Source of the DNA: Roseibacterium elongatum DSM 19469
GTDB taxonomy: Bacteria > Pseudomonadota > Alphaproteobacteria > Rhodobacterales > Rhodobacteraceae
Reading direction: 5' to 3'
Length of the DNA stretch: 64,000 nucleotides
Assembly: GCF_000590925.1 (NCBI RefSeq)
Contig: NZ_CP004372.1
Span: 630,001 to 694,000, forward strand
The translations under genes and the position numbers were made by a program. Numbering within the stretch: the first letter of the stretch is position 1; each line of letters begins with the position of its first letter. Of the stretch, positions 55,012-63,665 are shown in pieces. The notes under the pieces are model-generated. The model was not told where the DNA came from. It was given only the letters and a program-made list of their open reading frames with translations, and did not search any database.

Positions 55012-56525
55012 GTCGCGTCCTCCTCCAGACGTGTGCGCAGCGCGGTCTTGAGGACCTTGCCGTAGTTGTTCTTGGGTAGCTCGGGCAGGGCGAAGTAGGC
55101 CTTGGGCCGCTTGAACCGCGCCATGTTGTCGAAGCAATGCGCATCGAGCGTTGCATCGTCGACCGTCACCCCCGGCGCGGCGACGACGAAGGCCACGACA
55201 TCCTCGCCCCATTCTTCGGATTTGCGGCCGACGACCGACACCTCGTGCACCGAGGGGTGGGTCAGCAGCACCTCTTCGACCTCGCGCGGGTAGATATTGG
55301 TGCCGCCCGAGATGATCACATCCTTCGAGCGGTCGGCCAGCGTCAGATAGCCGTCCGCATCCAACTGGCCCATGTCGCCGGTCATCAGCCATCCGTCGCG
55401 CAGGGTTTTTTCGGTGGCCTCGGGGTTCTGCCAATACCCCGGCATGACCGGCGCGCCGCGCACCATGATCTCGCCAATCTGACCGGCTGGCAGACGGGTG
55501 CCGCGCCCATCGCCGATGGCGATCTCGACCCGCGATTGCGCCCGCCCGACAGACGCCAGCCGCGCGCGCCAGCGGGGATGCGCACGATCGGCCACATCGG
55601 CACGGGACAGGGCGCTGATCGCCATCGGGCATTCACCCTGCCCGTAGATCTGCACGAATTTCGGGCCGAACCAATCGACCGCCTCCTCGATATCGGCGCT
55701 GTACATCGGCCCGCCGCCGTAAACGATGGTGCGGATCCCATCGCCCCGCAGGCTGAGCGCCTTGGCGGCATCGGTGAGGCGGCGCACCATGGTCGGCGCC
55801 ATGAACATTGAGGTCGGCCCATGGGCGGCGGACAGGGCCAGCACCTCGCCCGCGTCATAGCCACCGGACGGCGGCACGATGTGCCGTGCCCCCATCCGCA
55901 CGTGGATCGGCGCATATATGCCCGCGCCGTGGCTCATGGGCGCGGCATAGAGCGCTGCGTCTTCCGCGGTCACAGGGTCCACGTCGATGGGATAGCACAG
56001 CGAGGTCGCGGCCAGCATCCCATGCGTGATGCGCACCCCCTTGGGCTTGCCGGTGGTGCCCGAGGTATAGAACAGCCAGGCGAGGTCGCTGTCATCGCGC
56101 GGGGTGAGGTCGGCGGCGGGCCCTGTCGTCATCTCTGCAAATCGCGCGCTGGCGACATCGATCAGGGGGCAGGCGGTCTGTGCCTCGAGCCCAGCGCCCA
56201 GATCGTCGGTGACGAAACAGGCCTTGGCCCCACCATCGGCCAGGATCCACGCCGCTTCCTTGGGGTGAAGCTTGGCATTGATCGGCACGGCGACGGCCCC
56301 CGCGAGCCAGATGCCATAAAAGCAAATCAGGTAGTCCGGGCAGTTCTTGGCAAAGATGCCGACGCGGTCGCCTGGCCCAATGCCCCGCTCCCGCAGGGCA
56401 TGGGCAAGGGCCGCCGCCTTGCCGTGAAAGGTCGCGTAATCCGCGACGATCTTGTCGCCCAGCATCAGGGCGTGGCTGTCGCCCGCGACTTGTGCGGTCC
56501 GTTCAAGCCAAATCGCGATATTCAT
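55008..56525 (-). CDS. AMP-dependent acyl-CoA synthetase
   Basis: A 505-residue adenylate-forming ligase. It has the ATP-binding FYTSGTTGKPKGVRITHGM, the Y-GQGE strand IYGQGECPMAI, GWLMTGDMGQLDADGYLTLA, the hinge DRSKDVIISGGTNIYPREVE and the C-terminal Lys segment LPKNNYGKVLK. It is in the malonyl/long-chain branch; the acid cannot be identified. Coupled to the SDR gene; both could serve a hydroxy- or fatty-acid pathway. Confidence 0.88.
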   Translation of the reverse strand: MNIAIWLERTAQVAGDSHALMLGDKIVADYATFHGKAAALAHALRERGIGPGDRVGIFAKNCPDYLICFYGIWLAGAVAVPINAKLHPKEAAWILADGGAKACFVTDDLGAGLEAQTACPLIDVASARFAEMTTGPAADLTPRDDSDLAWLFYTSGTTGKPKGVRITHGMLAATSLCYPIDVDPVTAEDAALYAAPMSHGAGIYAPIHVRMGARHIVPPSGGYDAGEVLALSAAHGPTSMFMAPTMVRRLTDAAKALSLRGDGIRTIVYGGGPMYSADIEEAVDWFGPKFVQIYGQGECPMAISALSRADVADRAHPRWRARLASVGRAQSRVEIAIGDGRGTRLPAGQIGEIMVRGAPVMPGYWQNPEATEKTLRDGWLMTGDMGQLDADGYLTLADRSKDVIISGGTNIYPREVEEVLLTHPSVHEVSVVGRKSEEWGEDVVAFVVAAPGVTVDDATLDAHCFDNMARFKRPKAYFALPELPKNNYGKVLKTALRTRLEEDAT

Positions 56526-56579
56526 GTGAACCTTCCTCCCCCGATGAAATCAGCACAGGCCGCAGCGGGGGACAAGATC

Positions 56580-57476
56580 TCACAGCGTCAGGCCCATCTC
56601 TTCCAGACAGCTGCGCGCGGTGTCATGATGCCGTTCTGGCATACGCCCCCAGAAATCGGACAGGATGGCGGGCCATTGCGGGGCCTGTTCCAGGAACGCC
56701 GCGCGATGGTAGTGCAGGATTTCCGCATCGGGCGTCTGGCTGTAATCCTTGCGCCGCGTGAGCGAGTAGTTCCACGTCTCGCCCAGCACTTCGGCCTTGT
56801 AGCCAAACCGGGCCATCGTCAGCGGAAGGGTGATCTGGTCAAGCCATGGGCGCTTTCCGCCGATGCTGCAATTGTGGTCGAAATCCAGTGCCGTTTCCAA
56901 CCAGTGATCGGCAAACCGTTTGCCCTCCGCACCCTGAGGGTCTTCGGAGAAACAGACGAAACCGGCGTTGAAATAGGGCACGAATTCCTTTTTCCGCCCG
57001 CGCAAAAGGCGCACGCGTTCTGTCGGAACCGGCAGCCCGTAATGGGCATAGGCGCGTTCCCAGCGGTCGTCCTCGCGGCCCCATGTGGGCAGGCCCTCGG
57101 GCGCGGCGGCAACGGTGTCGGCGGGCAGATCGGCCATCGCGGTCAAGGGTTTGGCGCATACGATATCGGTGTCGAGAAAGATGGCGCGGCCGCCTGCGCG
57201 GTGGTCGCTGGCGGCCAGCAGTTTGTTGCCGTGCGGATAGTCGCCCCGCCACCCAGGCGTGGGCGGCAAGGCACGCAGATCGACGCTGCAGGCTGCATAG
57301 AGGTCGCGGGTGGCGGCGCTGACCTCGGGCAGATAGCTGTCCGACGCATAGGCATACAGGCGCACGGTCTGATGCCCCTCATGCGCCATGGCCAGCGAAC
57401 TGGCCAGCAGCCAGCTTTGCCATTCCAACCGCTGTCCATCGGCAACGAAAAGGATCGAAAGGGTTTGCGAAGTCAT
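56580..57476 (-). CDS. GT-A-type glycosyltransferase-like protein
   Basis: A 298-residue protein. The motif FLDTDIVC (D102, D104) fits a DxD metal-nucleotide site of GT8-like enzymes; VPYFNAGFVCFSEDP and LDQITLPLTMARFGY resemble later parts of that fold. N-terminal LSILFVADGQRLEWQSWLLA lacks a signal peptide. The acceptor is unknown. The gene is 54 nt from the ligase gene and 83 nt from the glycerate kinase, in the same orientation. Confidence 0.65.
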   Translation of the reverse strand: MTSQTLSILFVADGQRLEWQSWLLASSLAMAHEGHQTVRLYAYASDSYLPEVSAATRDLYAACSVDLRALPPTPGWRGDYPHGNKLLAASDHRAGGRAIFLDTDIVCAKPLTAMADLPADTVAAAPEGLPTWGREDDRWERAYAHYGLPVPTERVRLLRGRKKEFVPYFNAGFVCFSEDPQGAEGKRFADHWLETALDFDHNCSIGGKRPWLDQITLPLTMARFGYKAEVLGETWNYSLTRRKDYSQTPDAEILHYHRAAFLEQAPQWPAILSDFWGRMPERHHDTARSCLEEMGLTL

Positions 57477-57559
57477 GGCGGGTGGGCCCTGCGCCTGTAT
57501 CGGTCTGCTCTGGCTGGCACTCTGCCTTGAAACGCCAAGGGGGGCCAGTGCCCGATCGC

Positions 57560-58790
57560 CTAGCCCTCGATCAGGATGGCCCGGAAATCGTTCACATTGG
57601 TCAGGGTCGGCCCAGGCACGACCTGATCCCCGAGACCGGCAAAAAAGCTGTGCGCATCGTTGCGGGCCAGCGCGGTGGCGGGGTCCAGACCGGCCGAGCG
57701 CGCCCGGATCAGCGTATCGGGTCCGATCAAGGCCCCCGCAACCTCGGCGGCGCCGTCCACGCCATCGGTGTCGCAGGCGATGGCATGAATGCCCGCCGCC
57801 CCCTCAAGGGCGACCGCCAGCGCCAGCGCATATTCCGCATTCGGCCCCCCGATGCCGTCGCCCCGACGCGTGACCGTCAACTCGCCCCCGGACAGGAGCA
57901 GGCGGGGGCACTGCCCGGCAAGGGCCATCCTTGCATGACCCTTGGCCACGTCGCGCGCCTCGCCCTCCAGCGCGTCGCCGAGGATCTCGACCGTGTAGCC
58001 TGCGGCGCGACCGATTTCGGCGGCTGCGGCAAGGGATTGGGACGGCGCGGCATAGATCACGTTCTCGACGCGCGACAGGCGCGGATCCCCCGGCGCGATC
58101 ACGCCGGTCTGTGTCGCAAGCACGGCGTGGACGCTGGGCGCGGCCGCGATCCCCCAGCGCTCGAGGATCGCACGTGCCTCCGCGGCGGTGCTGGCATCGC
58201 CCACCGTCGGCCCCGATCCGATCATCGCCGCGTCGTCACCGGGCACGTCCGAGATCATCAGCGCCAACATGCGCGCGGGGTATGCCGCCGCTGCCAGTTG
58301 CCCCCCCTTGACCCGGCTGAGATGTTTGCGCAGCAGGTTCATCTGCCCAATCGGCGCCCCCGAGGCCAGCAGCGCCGCGTTGACCGCCTGCTTTTCCGCC
58401 AGAGTGATCTCACCGGCCGGCGCCGTCAGCAGGGCCGACGCCCCGCCAGAGATCAGGGCCAGCACGAAATCGTCCTCGGACAGATCCCTCAGCAGATCCA
58501 GCATGCGCGCCGTCGCGGCAGCCCCGGCCGCGTCGGGAACGGGGTGGGCTGCCTCGACGATCTCGATCCCCGCACAAGGGCGCGCATACCCGTAGCGTGT
58601 GATGACCAACCCCGCACACGGCCCCCACTCCGCCTCGACGGCCTCGGCCATGCGGGCGCTGGCCTTGCCCGCCCCCACGACCCGACACGCCGTCGGGCCT
58701 GGGCGGCAGAACGCGGGCCAGGGATTGCATCGGATCGGCCACTTCGACCGCTTTTGCGAACATGGCCTGCAACAGGGCTTTGGGGGGCAT
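57560..58790 (-). pseudogene. Glycerate kinase (TtuD/MOFRL type), frameshifted (probably sequence errors)
   Basis: A two-domain glycerate kinase that makes 2- or 3-phosphoglycerate. The first ~33 residues (MPPKALLQAMFAKAVEVADP, ATG 58790) lie in another frame; the break is near PPRPDG. The rest reads GAGKASARMAEAVEAEWGP, LISGGASALLTAPAGEITLA, RKHLSRVKGGQLA, SDVPGDDAAMIGSGPTVGD and LLSGGELTVT, then the MOFRL domain with NAEYALALAVAL. The span is 1231 nt (3n+1); two one-base deletions at about 58680-58695 restore a PDGRVVVVGAGKAS-like junction and a 410-residue protein. Confidence 0.83.
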
Positions 58791-58877
58791 GCATCCTCGC
58801 TTGGCTATTCTGGGGCCGTGACGCCGGCATCCGGGGACTGCGACGATGTTTAGACGTGGCGCGCGCCCAAAGCCAAG

Positions 58878-58902
58878 GGCCCCGCTCCCCCGCAACGGGG
58901 CC
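58878..58902 (-). terminator. Hairpin downstream of the RpiR gene
   Basis: GGCCCCG (58878-58884) pairs with CGGGGCC (58896-58902) around an 11-base loop; followed on the minus strand by CTTGGCTTTGG, a weak U-rich tail. Confidence 0.5.
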
Positions 58903-58913
58903 GCTGTCTGGCG

Positions 58914-59792
58914 TCAGGTCTTGTAGATTCCGTGCTGTGTCAGGCGCGTTTCGAATTCGGCGATCCGGCCGCGCGCCTCGGGCGAACCCGACACCATGCG
59001 CGCCACCAACGCCTCGGCCAGGGCGAAATAGGCCAGCAGGCTGGGCAAGACCTGGGGGCCATGCATCTGCGGGGTCAGAACGATCTCGGCCCCTTGTGCA
59101 AGTGGCGATGAATACATGTCGGTGACCGCCAGAATACGCGCGCCCCGCGCCGTTGCGATCCGATGCGCCTCGATCGCCTCGGCCGAATAGAGCGCGTAGG
59201 AAATCGGCACGACAACGTCACTTGGCCCCGTGGCCGTGAGCGCATCGGCAATGGCGCCCGGCGCCGAGGGGACCGGGGCAAAGGTGGGAAAGGCCATGCG
59301 CCCGGTATAGGCAAAGTAATGCGCGATCGAGTAGCAACTGCGCACCCCGATGCAATGGATCTGGCGTGCCGACAGCAACATCGTGGCCGCTGTATCCAGC
59401 TTGTTCGACATGTCGGTATCGAACAGGGCGTTGAGATTGGCAATTGCCGCCCCTTGCAGCGCATCGAAGAGCGCGCCCTTCTCGGTATGGCGCAGGCGGG
59501 CCGCCCGATCGGCATAGGTTTCCTCGCCACCACGCAACGCCTGCTGAAACGCAAGGCGACAGGCATCATATCCGTCGAACCCCAAGGCGCGCGCCAGGCG
59601 AAACACCGAGTTGGGGTTGACGTCGGCCAGTTGCGCCAGCCCCCTGACCGAATGAAACGCCATTTCCTCGGGGTGCTGTTGCGCCCAGCGCGCCAGTTCG
59701 GCCACCCGAGGGGACGCGGTGGTGGCGATGTCTGCCAGGGCACGGCGCAAGGTGTCGATGGATTTCAGCCCGGCGTCATTGTCGTTCTCCAC
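58914..59792 (-). CDS. MurR/RpiR family transcriptional regulator
   Basis: A 292-residue regulator: an N-terminal HTH_6 domain (about residues 10-85, PEEMAFHSVRGLAQLADVNP, FRLARALGFDGYDACR) and a C-terminal SIS domain (about 120-255) with QIHCIGVRSCYSIAHYFAYT and DVVVPISYALYSAEAIEAHR, a phospho-sugar binding fold. The GTG start at 59792 fits the family length; a longer frame runs upstream through the divergent region. It is divergent from the TAXI gene with an inverted repeat between. Confidence 0.87.
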   Translation of the reverse strand: MENDNDAGLKSIDTLRRALADIATTASPRVAELARWAQQHPEEMAFHSVRGLAQLADVNPNSVFRLARALGFDGYDACRLAFQQALRGGEETYADRAARLRHTEKGALFDALQGAAIANLNALFDTDMSNKLDTAATMLLSARQIHCIGVRSCYSIAHYFAYTGRMAFPTFAPVPSAPGAIADALTATGPSDVVVPISYALYSAEAIEAHRIATARGARILAVTDMYSSPLAQGAEIVLTPQMHGPQVLPSLLAYFALAEALVARMVSGSPEARGRIAEFETRLTQHGIYKT

Positions 59793-59828
59793 GCTCCCCC
59801 CATTTCTGCCGAGCCAGATGATCGCACT

Positions 59829-59875
59829 TGAAACAATTGATTGCAGATCTTGACCTTGCGCAACCATTTGTTTCA
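59829..59875. promoter_or_regulatory. Inverted repeat, likely operator for the RpiR regulator
   Basis: TGAAACAA (59829-59836) and TTGTTTCA (59868-59875) are perfect inverted copies, 39 bases apart start to start. Between them are TTGACC (59850-59855, a -35-like hexamer) and a palindrome TTGCGCAA (59856-59863). This sits in the divergent region between the regulator and the transporter. Confidence 0.5.
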
Positions 59876-59928
59876 GGTAAGGCGCAGCCCGACCGACAAG
59901 CTCGGGCCAATCACAGGGAGAGTTATCA

Positions 59929-60900
59929 ATGAAAAAGCACGTCCTTGGCGGCGTCGTCGCAATCGCCGGTGCGGTGGCTGCAGGCGGTGCAAGCGCACAA
60001 GACCAAACCTTTATCACGATCGGCACGGGCGGCGTGACGGGTGTCTATTACCCCACCGGCGGGGCGATCTGCCGCCTGGTGAACCGCGGCCGCGCCGATC
60101 ACGGCATCCGCTGCGGCGTCGAATCGACCGCCGGCTCGGTGTTCAACATCAACGCCATCCGTGGCGGTGAACTGGAATTCGGCGTGGCCCAGTCCGACTG
60201 GCAATATCATGCCTTCAACGGCACCTCGCGCTTTGAAGAGCAGGGCCCGTTCGAAGAGCTGCGCGCGGTGTTCTCGGTCCACCCCGAGCCCTTTACGGTC
60301 GTGGCACGCGCCGACGCCGGCATCGAGAGCTTCGAGGACCTGCAAGGCATGCGCGTGAACGTGGGCAACCCGGGTTCGGGCCAGCGCGGCACCATGGAAG
60401 TGCTGATGGCCGAGATGGGCTGGACGATGGATGATTTCGCCGTCGCCTCGGAACTGCAGGCCGCCGAGCAGAGCCAGGCGCTGTGCGACAACAACATCGA
60501 CGCGATGATCTACACCGTGGGGCACCCCTCGGGCTCGATCCAGGAGGCCACCACCGCCTGCGACAGCGTACTGGTGGACGTGACCGGCGAGGCCGTGGAT
60601 TCGCTCGTGTCCGAGAACTCGTTCTATCGGACCGCCACGATCCCCGGCGGCATGTATCGCGGCAATGACGAGGACACGACCACCTTTGGTGTCGGCGCGA
60701 CCTTCGTGACCTCGGCCGACGTGCCCGAGGAGGTCGTGTATGAAGTCGTGTCGGCCATCTTCGAGAACATCGACCAGTTCCGCGGCCTGCACCCGGCCTT
60801 CGCCAACCTCGACCCGGCGGAAATGGCCAATGACGGCCTGTCAGCCCCGCTGCATCCGGGCGCCGAGCGCTACTACCGCGAAGCCGGCCTGATCGAATGA
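59929..60900 (+). CDS. TAXI-family TRAP transporter substrate-binding protein
   Basis: Periplasmic solute receptor (323 residues) of a TRAP system. Signal peptide [20 protein letters not shown] then ASAQ. The mature protein has [20 protein letters not shown], the [20 protein letters not shown] segment and [14 protein letters not shown], characteristic of TAXI receptors. It is the first gene of a receptor-permease-stress-protein unit. RBS AGGGAGAG precedes ATG 59929. Ligand unknown; TAXI proteins bind glutamate, other acids and more. Confidence 0.93.
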   Translation: MKKHVLGGVVAIAGAVAAGGASAQDQTFITIGTGGVTGVYYPTGGAICRLVNRGRADHGIRCGVESTAGSVFNINAIRGGELEFGVAQSDWQYHAFNGTSRFEEQGPFEELRAVFSVHPEPFTVVARADAGIESFEDLQGMRVNVGNPGSGQRGTMEVLMAEMGWTMDDFAVASELQAAEQSQALCDNNIDAMIYTVGHPSGSIQEATTACDSVLVDVTGEAVDSLVSENSFYRTATIPGGMYRGNDEDTTTFGVGATFVTSADVPEEVVYEVVSAIFENIDQFRGLHPAFANLDPAEMANDGLSAPLHPGAERYYREAGLIE

Positions 60901-60927
60901 TCAAGGGCCGATTTGCCTGACGTGATC

Positions 60928-60964
60928 GCCCGGAGCCGTGACCCTCGGCTCCGGGCTTTTGTTT
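60928..60964 (+). terminator. Terminator/attenuator between the TAXI receptor and its permease
   Basis: Perfect 11-base stem (GCCCGGAGCCG, 60928-60938, with CGGCTCCGGGC, 60946-60956), seven-base loop and CTTTTGTTTG tail. It is strong enough to terminate part of the transcripts inside the operon, giving more receptor than permease. Confidence 0.85.
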
Positions 60965-61006
60965 GATTGGGGCTGGACGGCCACTCCTGACCATTGGGGA
61001 ACGCGG

Positions 61007-63652
61007 ATGGTGAACGACAACGAACAGCAAGGCGCTGGTGGCCGGCAATTCAGCGACGAAGAGCTGCAGGATCTGGTCGCCTCGAGCGACAGTGGCGCGC
61101 GCGACCCCGACAACCGGGGCATCGCCCTGCTGATTGCGGGTCTGGCGCTGGCGTGGTCGCTCTTTCAGCTTTGGATCGCACAGCCGCAACTTTGGTTTGC
61201 CGAATACATTCCCGCGCTCAATTCCTCGCAGACGCGGCCGATCCACCTGACCTTTGCCATCGTGCTCGCCTTCCTTGCCTATCCGGCGTTCAAATCCTCG
61301 CCGCGACACCGCATTCCTTTGTTTGATTGGGTCCTTGCCGCCATCGGTGGCGGCGCGGCCTTTTACGTTTTTCTGTTCTCGGACACGCTGGCCCTGACCG
61401 CGCGATCGGGCCTGCCCACGCAAACGCAGGTCATCATCGGCGCCATCGGCCTGCTTGTCCTGCTCGAGGCCAGCCGCCGCGCGCTTGGCCCGGCCCTGAC
61501 GATCGTCGGGTCGGTCTTCCTGCTCTATGCCTATATGGGCACGGGCTGGCTGATCCCTGAGTTGATCGAGCATGAGGGGCTGAGCTTTACCGCGTTGATC
61601 AATGCGCAATGGCTGGACACGGCCGGGGTGTTCGGCATTCCGCTGGGGGTTTCCACGGCCTTCGTCTTCCTGTTCGTGCTGTTCGGCTCGTTGCTGGATA
61701 AGGCGGGCGCGGGCAATTACTTCATCAAGCTCGCCTTCGCGGGCCTCGGCCACCTGCGCGGCGGCCCGGCCAAGGCGGCGGTTGTCGGCTCGGCCATGAC
61801 CGGCCTGATCTCGGGCTCGTCCATTGCCAATGTCGTGACGACCGGCACCTTCACCATCCCGCTGATGAAGCGGGTGGGCTTTACAAACGAACAGGCCGGA
61901 TCGGTCGAGGTGGCCAGTTCCGTCAATGGCCAGATCATGCCGCCCGTCATGGGGGCCGCGGCCTTTCTGATGGTCGAGTTCATCGGCATTTCCTATGTCG
62001 AAGTCATCAAGCACGCCTTCATCCCGGCGGTGATTTCCTACATCGCACTGGTCTATATCGTGCATCTCGAAGCGCTGAAGAAAGACATGCCCGCACTTGG
62101 CGAGGCCAAGAGCTTTATCGGCATGCTGCTGAAATTCTTCATCGGCTTTGCCGTGGCCGGTGTGGCCTTTACCGCGCTGATCTACGGCGTCGGCGCGTTG
62201 CGCGCCGTGGCCCCGGCCCTGGCCAGCCCGGTGATGATGGCGGTCTTGCTGGGCGTCTATGCCCTGCTGGTCTGGGTCGCCGCGCGCCGCCCCGACCTCG
62301 AGGTGGACGACCCCAACGACCCCGAGATCAAGCTGCCCACCGTCAAGGAGGTCTATGCCACCGGCCTGCATTACATCCTGCCCATCGTGGTGCTGGTCTG
62401 GTTCCTGATGGTCGAACGTCAAAGCCCGGCGAAATCGGCCTTCTATGCCACGTCTCTGATGCTGCTGATCATCGTCACGCAACGCCCGATGAAGGCGATC
62501 TTCCGGGGCCAAGGCGCGCAATTGATCGCCGAGTTGAAGGGCGGCTTCACCGACCTGCTCGACGGCCTGATCGCCGGTGCGCGCAACATGATCGGCATCG
62601 GCGTTGCCACGGCGGCCGCCGGCATCATCGTCGCAACCGTCACCAAGACGCCGATCGGCACCGAACTTGCCGGGCTGGTGGAACAGCTTTCGGGCGGCAT
62701 CCTGTTTGTGATGCTGGTGTTGATCGGGCTGTTCTCGCTGATCCTGGGTATGGGCCTGCCGACCACGGCGAACTACATCGTGGTGTCGTCGCTGATGGCC
62801 TCGGTCGTGGTCTCGCTGGGCGCGCAGGAGGGGCTGATCGTGCCGCTGATCGCGGCGCATCTGTTCGTGTTCTATTTCGGGATCATGGCCGATGTCACAC
62901 CGCCCGTGGGCTTGGCCAGCTTCGCCGCCGCCGCCGTGTCCGGGGGGGATCCGATCCGAACGGGCTTTACCGCGTTCTTCTACAGCCTGCGCACGGTGGC
63001 CCTGCCCTTCCTGTTCATCTTCAACCCCACGCTGATCCTTTATGGCGTGGACCTGGGCACGACCGCGGGCATTTTGCAGGCGATCTCGGTCTTTGTCATC
63101 GCAACCTTTGCCATGCTGCTCTTCGCGGCGGCGACGCAGGGGTATTTCCTGGCGCGCTCGCGGATCTATGAAAGCGCCGCCTTGCTGTTGGTGGCCTTCA
63201 CCCTTTTTGTGCCGAACGTATTCCTCGACATGGTGCAAAGCCCCTTCCGCGAGGTGCCGCCAATGCAATTCGAAGAGGCACTGGCCGACGCGCCCGAGGG
63301 CGCACGCCTGCGCATCGAGGTCAGCGGCCCCGATTTCGACACGGGCGAAATCACCGACCTGACCCTTCCCATCGACGTGGTCGGGGCCACGGCGGCCGAG
63401 CGGCTGGATGCGACCGGCCTGTTGCTGTTCCCCGATGGCGAGGTGATGCGCCTGGACGAGCCGATGTTCGGCACCGAAGCGGCCGAGGCGCTGGCCGATT
63501 TCGATTTCTACGCGGACGAGCCCGTTGCCCTGGCCACGGTGCAGATGCCGCGCGATCGACTGCCAGAACAGATCTTCTACATCCCTGCCCTTCTGCTTCT
63601 GGGTCTCGTGATCCTGCTACAGCGTCGTCGGCAGACCAAACCGGCCTTCTGA
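61007..63652 (+). CDS. TRAP transporter permease, fused small and large subunits (TAXI type)
   Basis: An 881-residue membrane protein. The N-terminal ~200 residues are the small-subunit part (4 TM, LFQLWIAQPQLWFAEYIPAL), followed by the large DctM-like part with more than ten helices (VVTTGTFTIPLMKRVGFTNE, PVMGAAAFLMVEFIGISY, MGLPTTANYIVVSSLM, DVTPPVGLASFAAAAVSGGD). A C-terminal periplasmic-type domain (LRIEVSGPDFDTGEITDLTL), the DUF3394-like tail of this class, ends in a final helix. ATG 61007 was chosen. Works with the receptor at 59929. Confidence 0.93.
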   Translation: MVNDNEQQGAGGRQFSDEELQDLVASSDSGARDPDNRGIALLIAGLALAWSLFQLWIAQPQLWFAEYIPALNSSQTRPIHLTFAIVLAFLAYPAFKSSPRHRIPLFDWVLAAIGGGAAFYVFLFSDTLALTARSGLPTQTQVIIGAIGLLVLLEASRRALGPALTIVGSVFLLYAYMGTGWLIPELIEHEGLSFTALINAQWLDTAGVFGIPLGVSTAFVFLFVLFGSLLDKAGAGNYFIKLAFAGLGHLRGGPAKAAVVGSAMTGLISGSSIANVVTTGTFTIPLMKRVGFTNEQAGSVEVASSVNGQIMPPVMGAAAFLMVEFIGISYVEVIKHAFIPAVISYIALVYIVHLEALKKDMPALGEAKSFIGMLLKFFIGFAVAGVAFTALIYGVGALRAVAPALASPVMMAVLLGVYALLVWVAARRPDLEVDDPNDPEIKLPTVKEVYATGLHYILPIVVLVWFLMVERQSPAKSAFYATSLMLLIIVTQRPMKAIFRGQGAQLIAELKGGFTDLLDGLIAGARNMIGIGVATAAAGIIVATVTKTPIGTELAGLVEQLSGGILFVMLVLIGLFSLILGMGLPTTANYIVVSSLMASVVVSLGAQEGLIVPLIAAHLFVFYFGIMADVTPPVGLASFAAAAVSGGDPIRTGFTAFFYSLRTVALPFLFIFNPTLILYGVDLGTTAGILQAISVFVIATFAMLLFAAATQGYFLARSRIYESAALLLVAFTLFVPNVFLDMVQSPFREVPPMQFEEALADAPEGARLRIEVSGPDFDTGEITDLTLPIDVVGATAAERLDATGLLLFPDGEVMRLDEPMFGTEAAEALADFDFYADEPVALATVQMPRDRLPEQIFYIPALLLLGLVILLQRRRQTKPAF

Positions 63653-63665
63653 AGGAGGGGCCCGC

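Noticed and set aside
54208..55632. N-terminal extension of the SDR to 55632
   Set aside because: The extra frame lies inside the acyl-CoA ligase gene on the same strand and has no family sequence; the true start overlaps the ligase stop at 55011.
60293..63268. Long open frame of about 990 codons opposite the TRAP permease
   Set aside because: It is His/Arg/Gln/Gly-rich shadow composition on the antisense strand of a clear permease gene.
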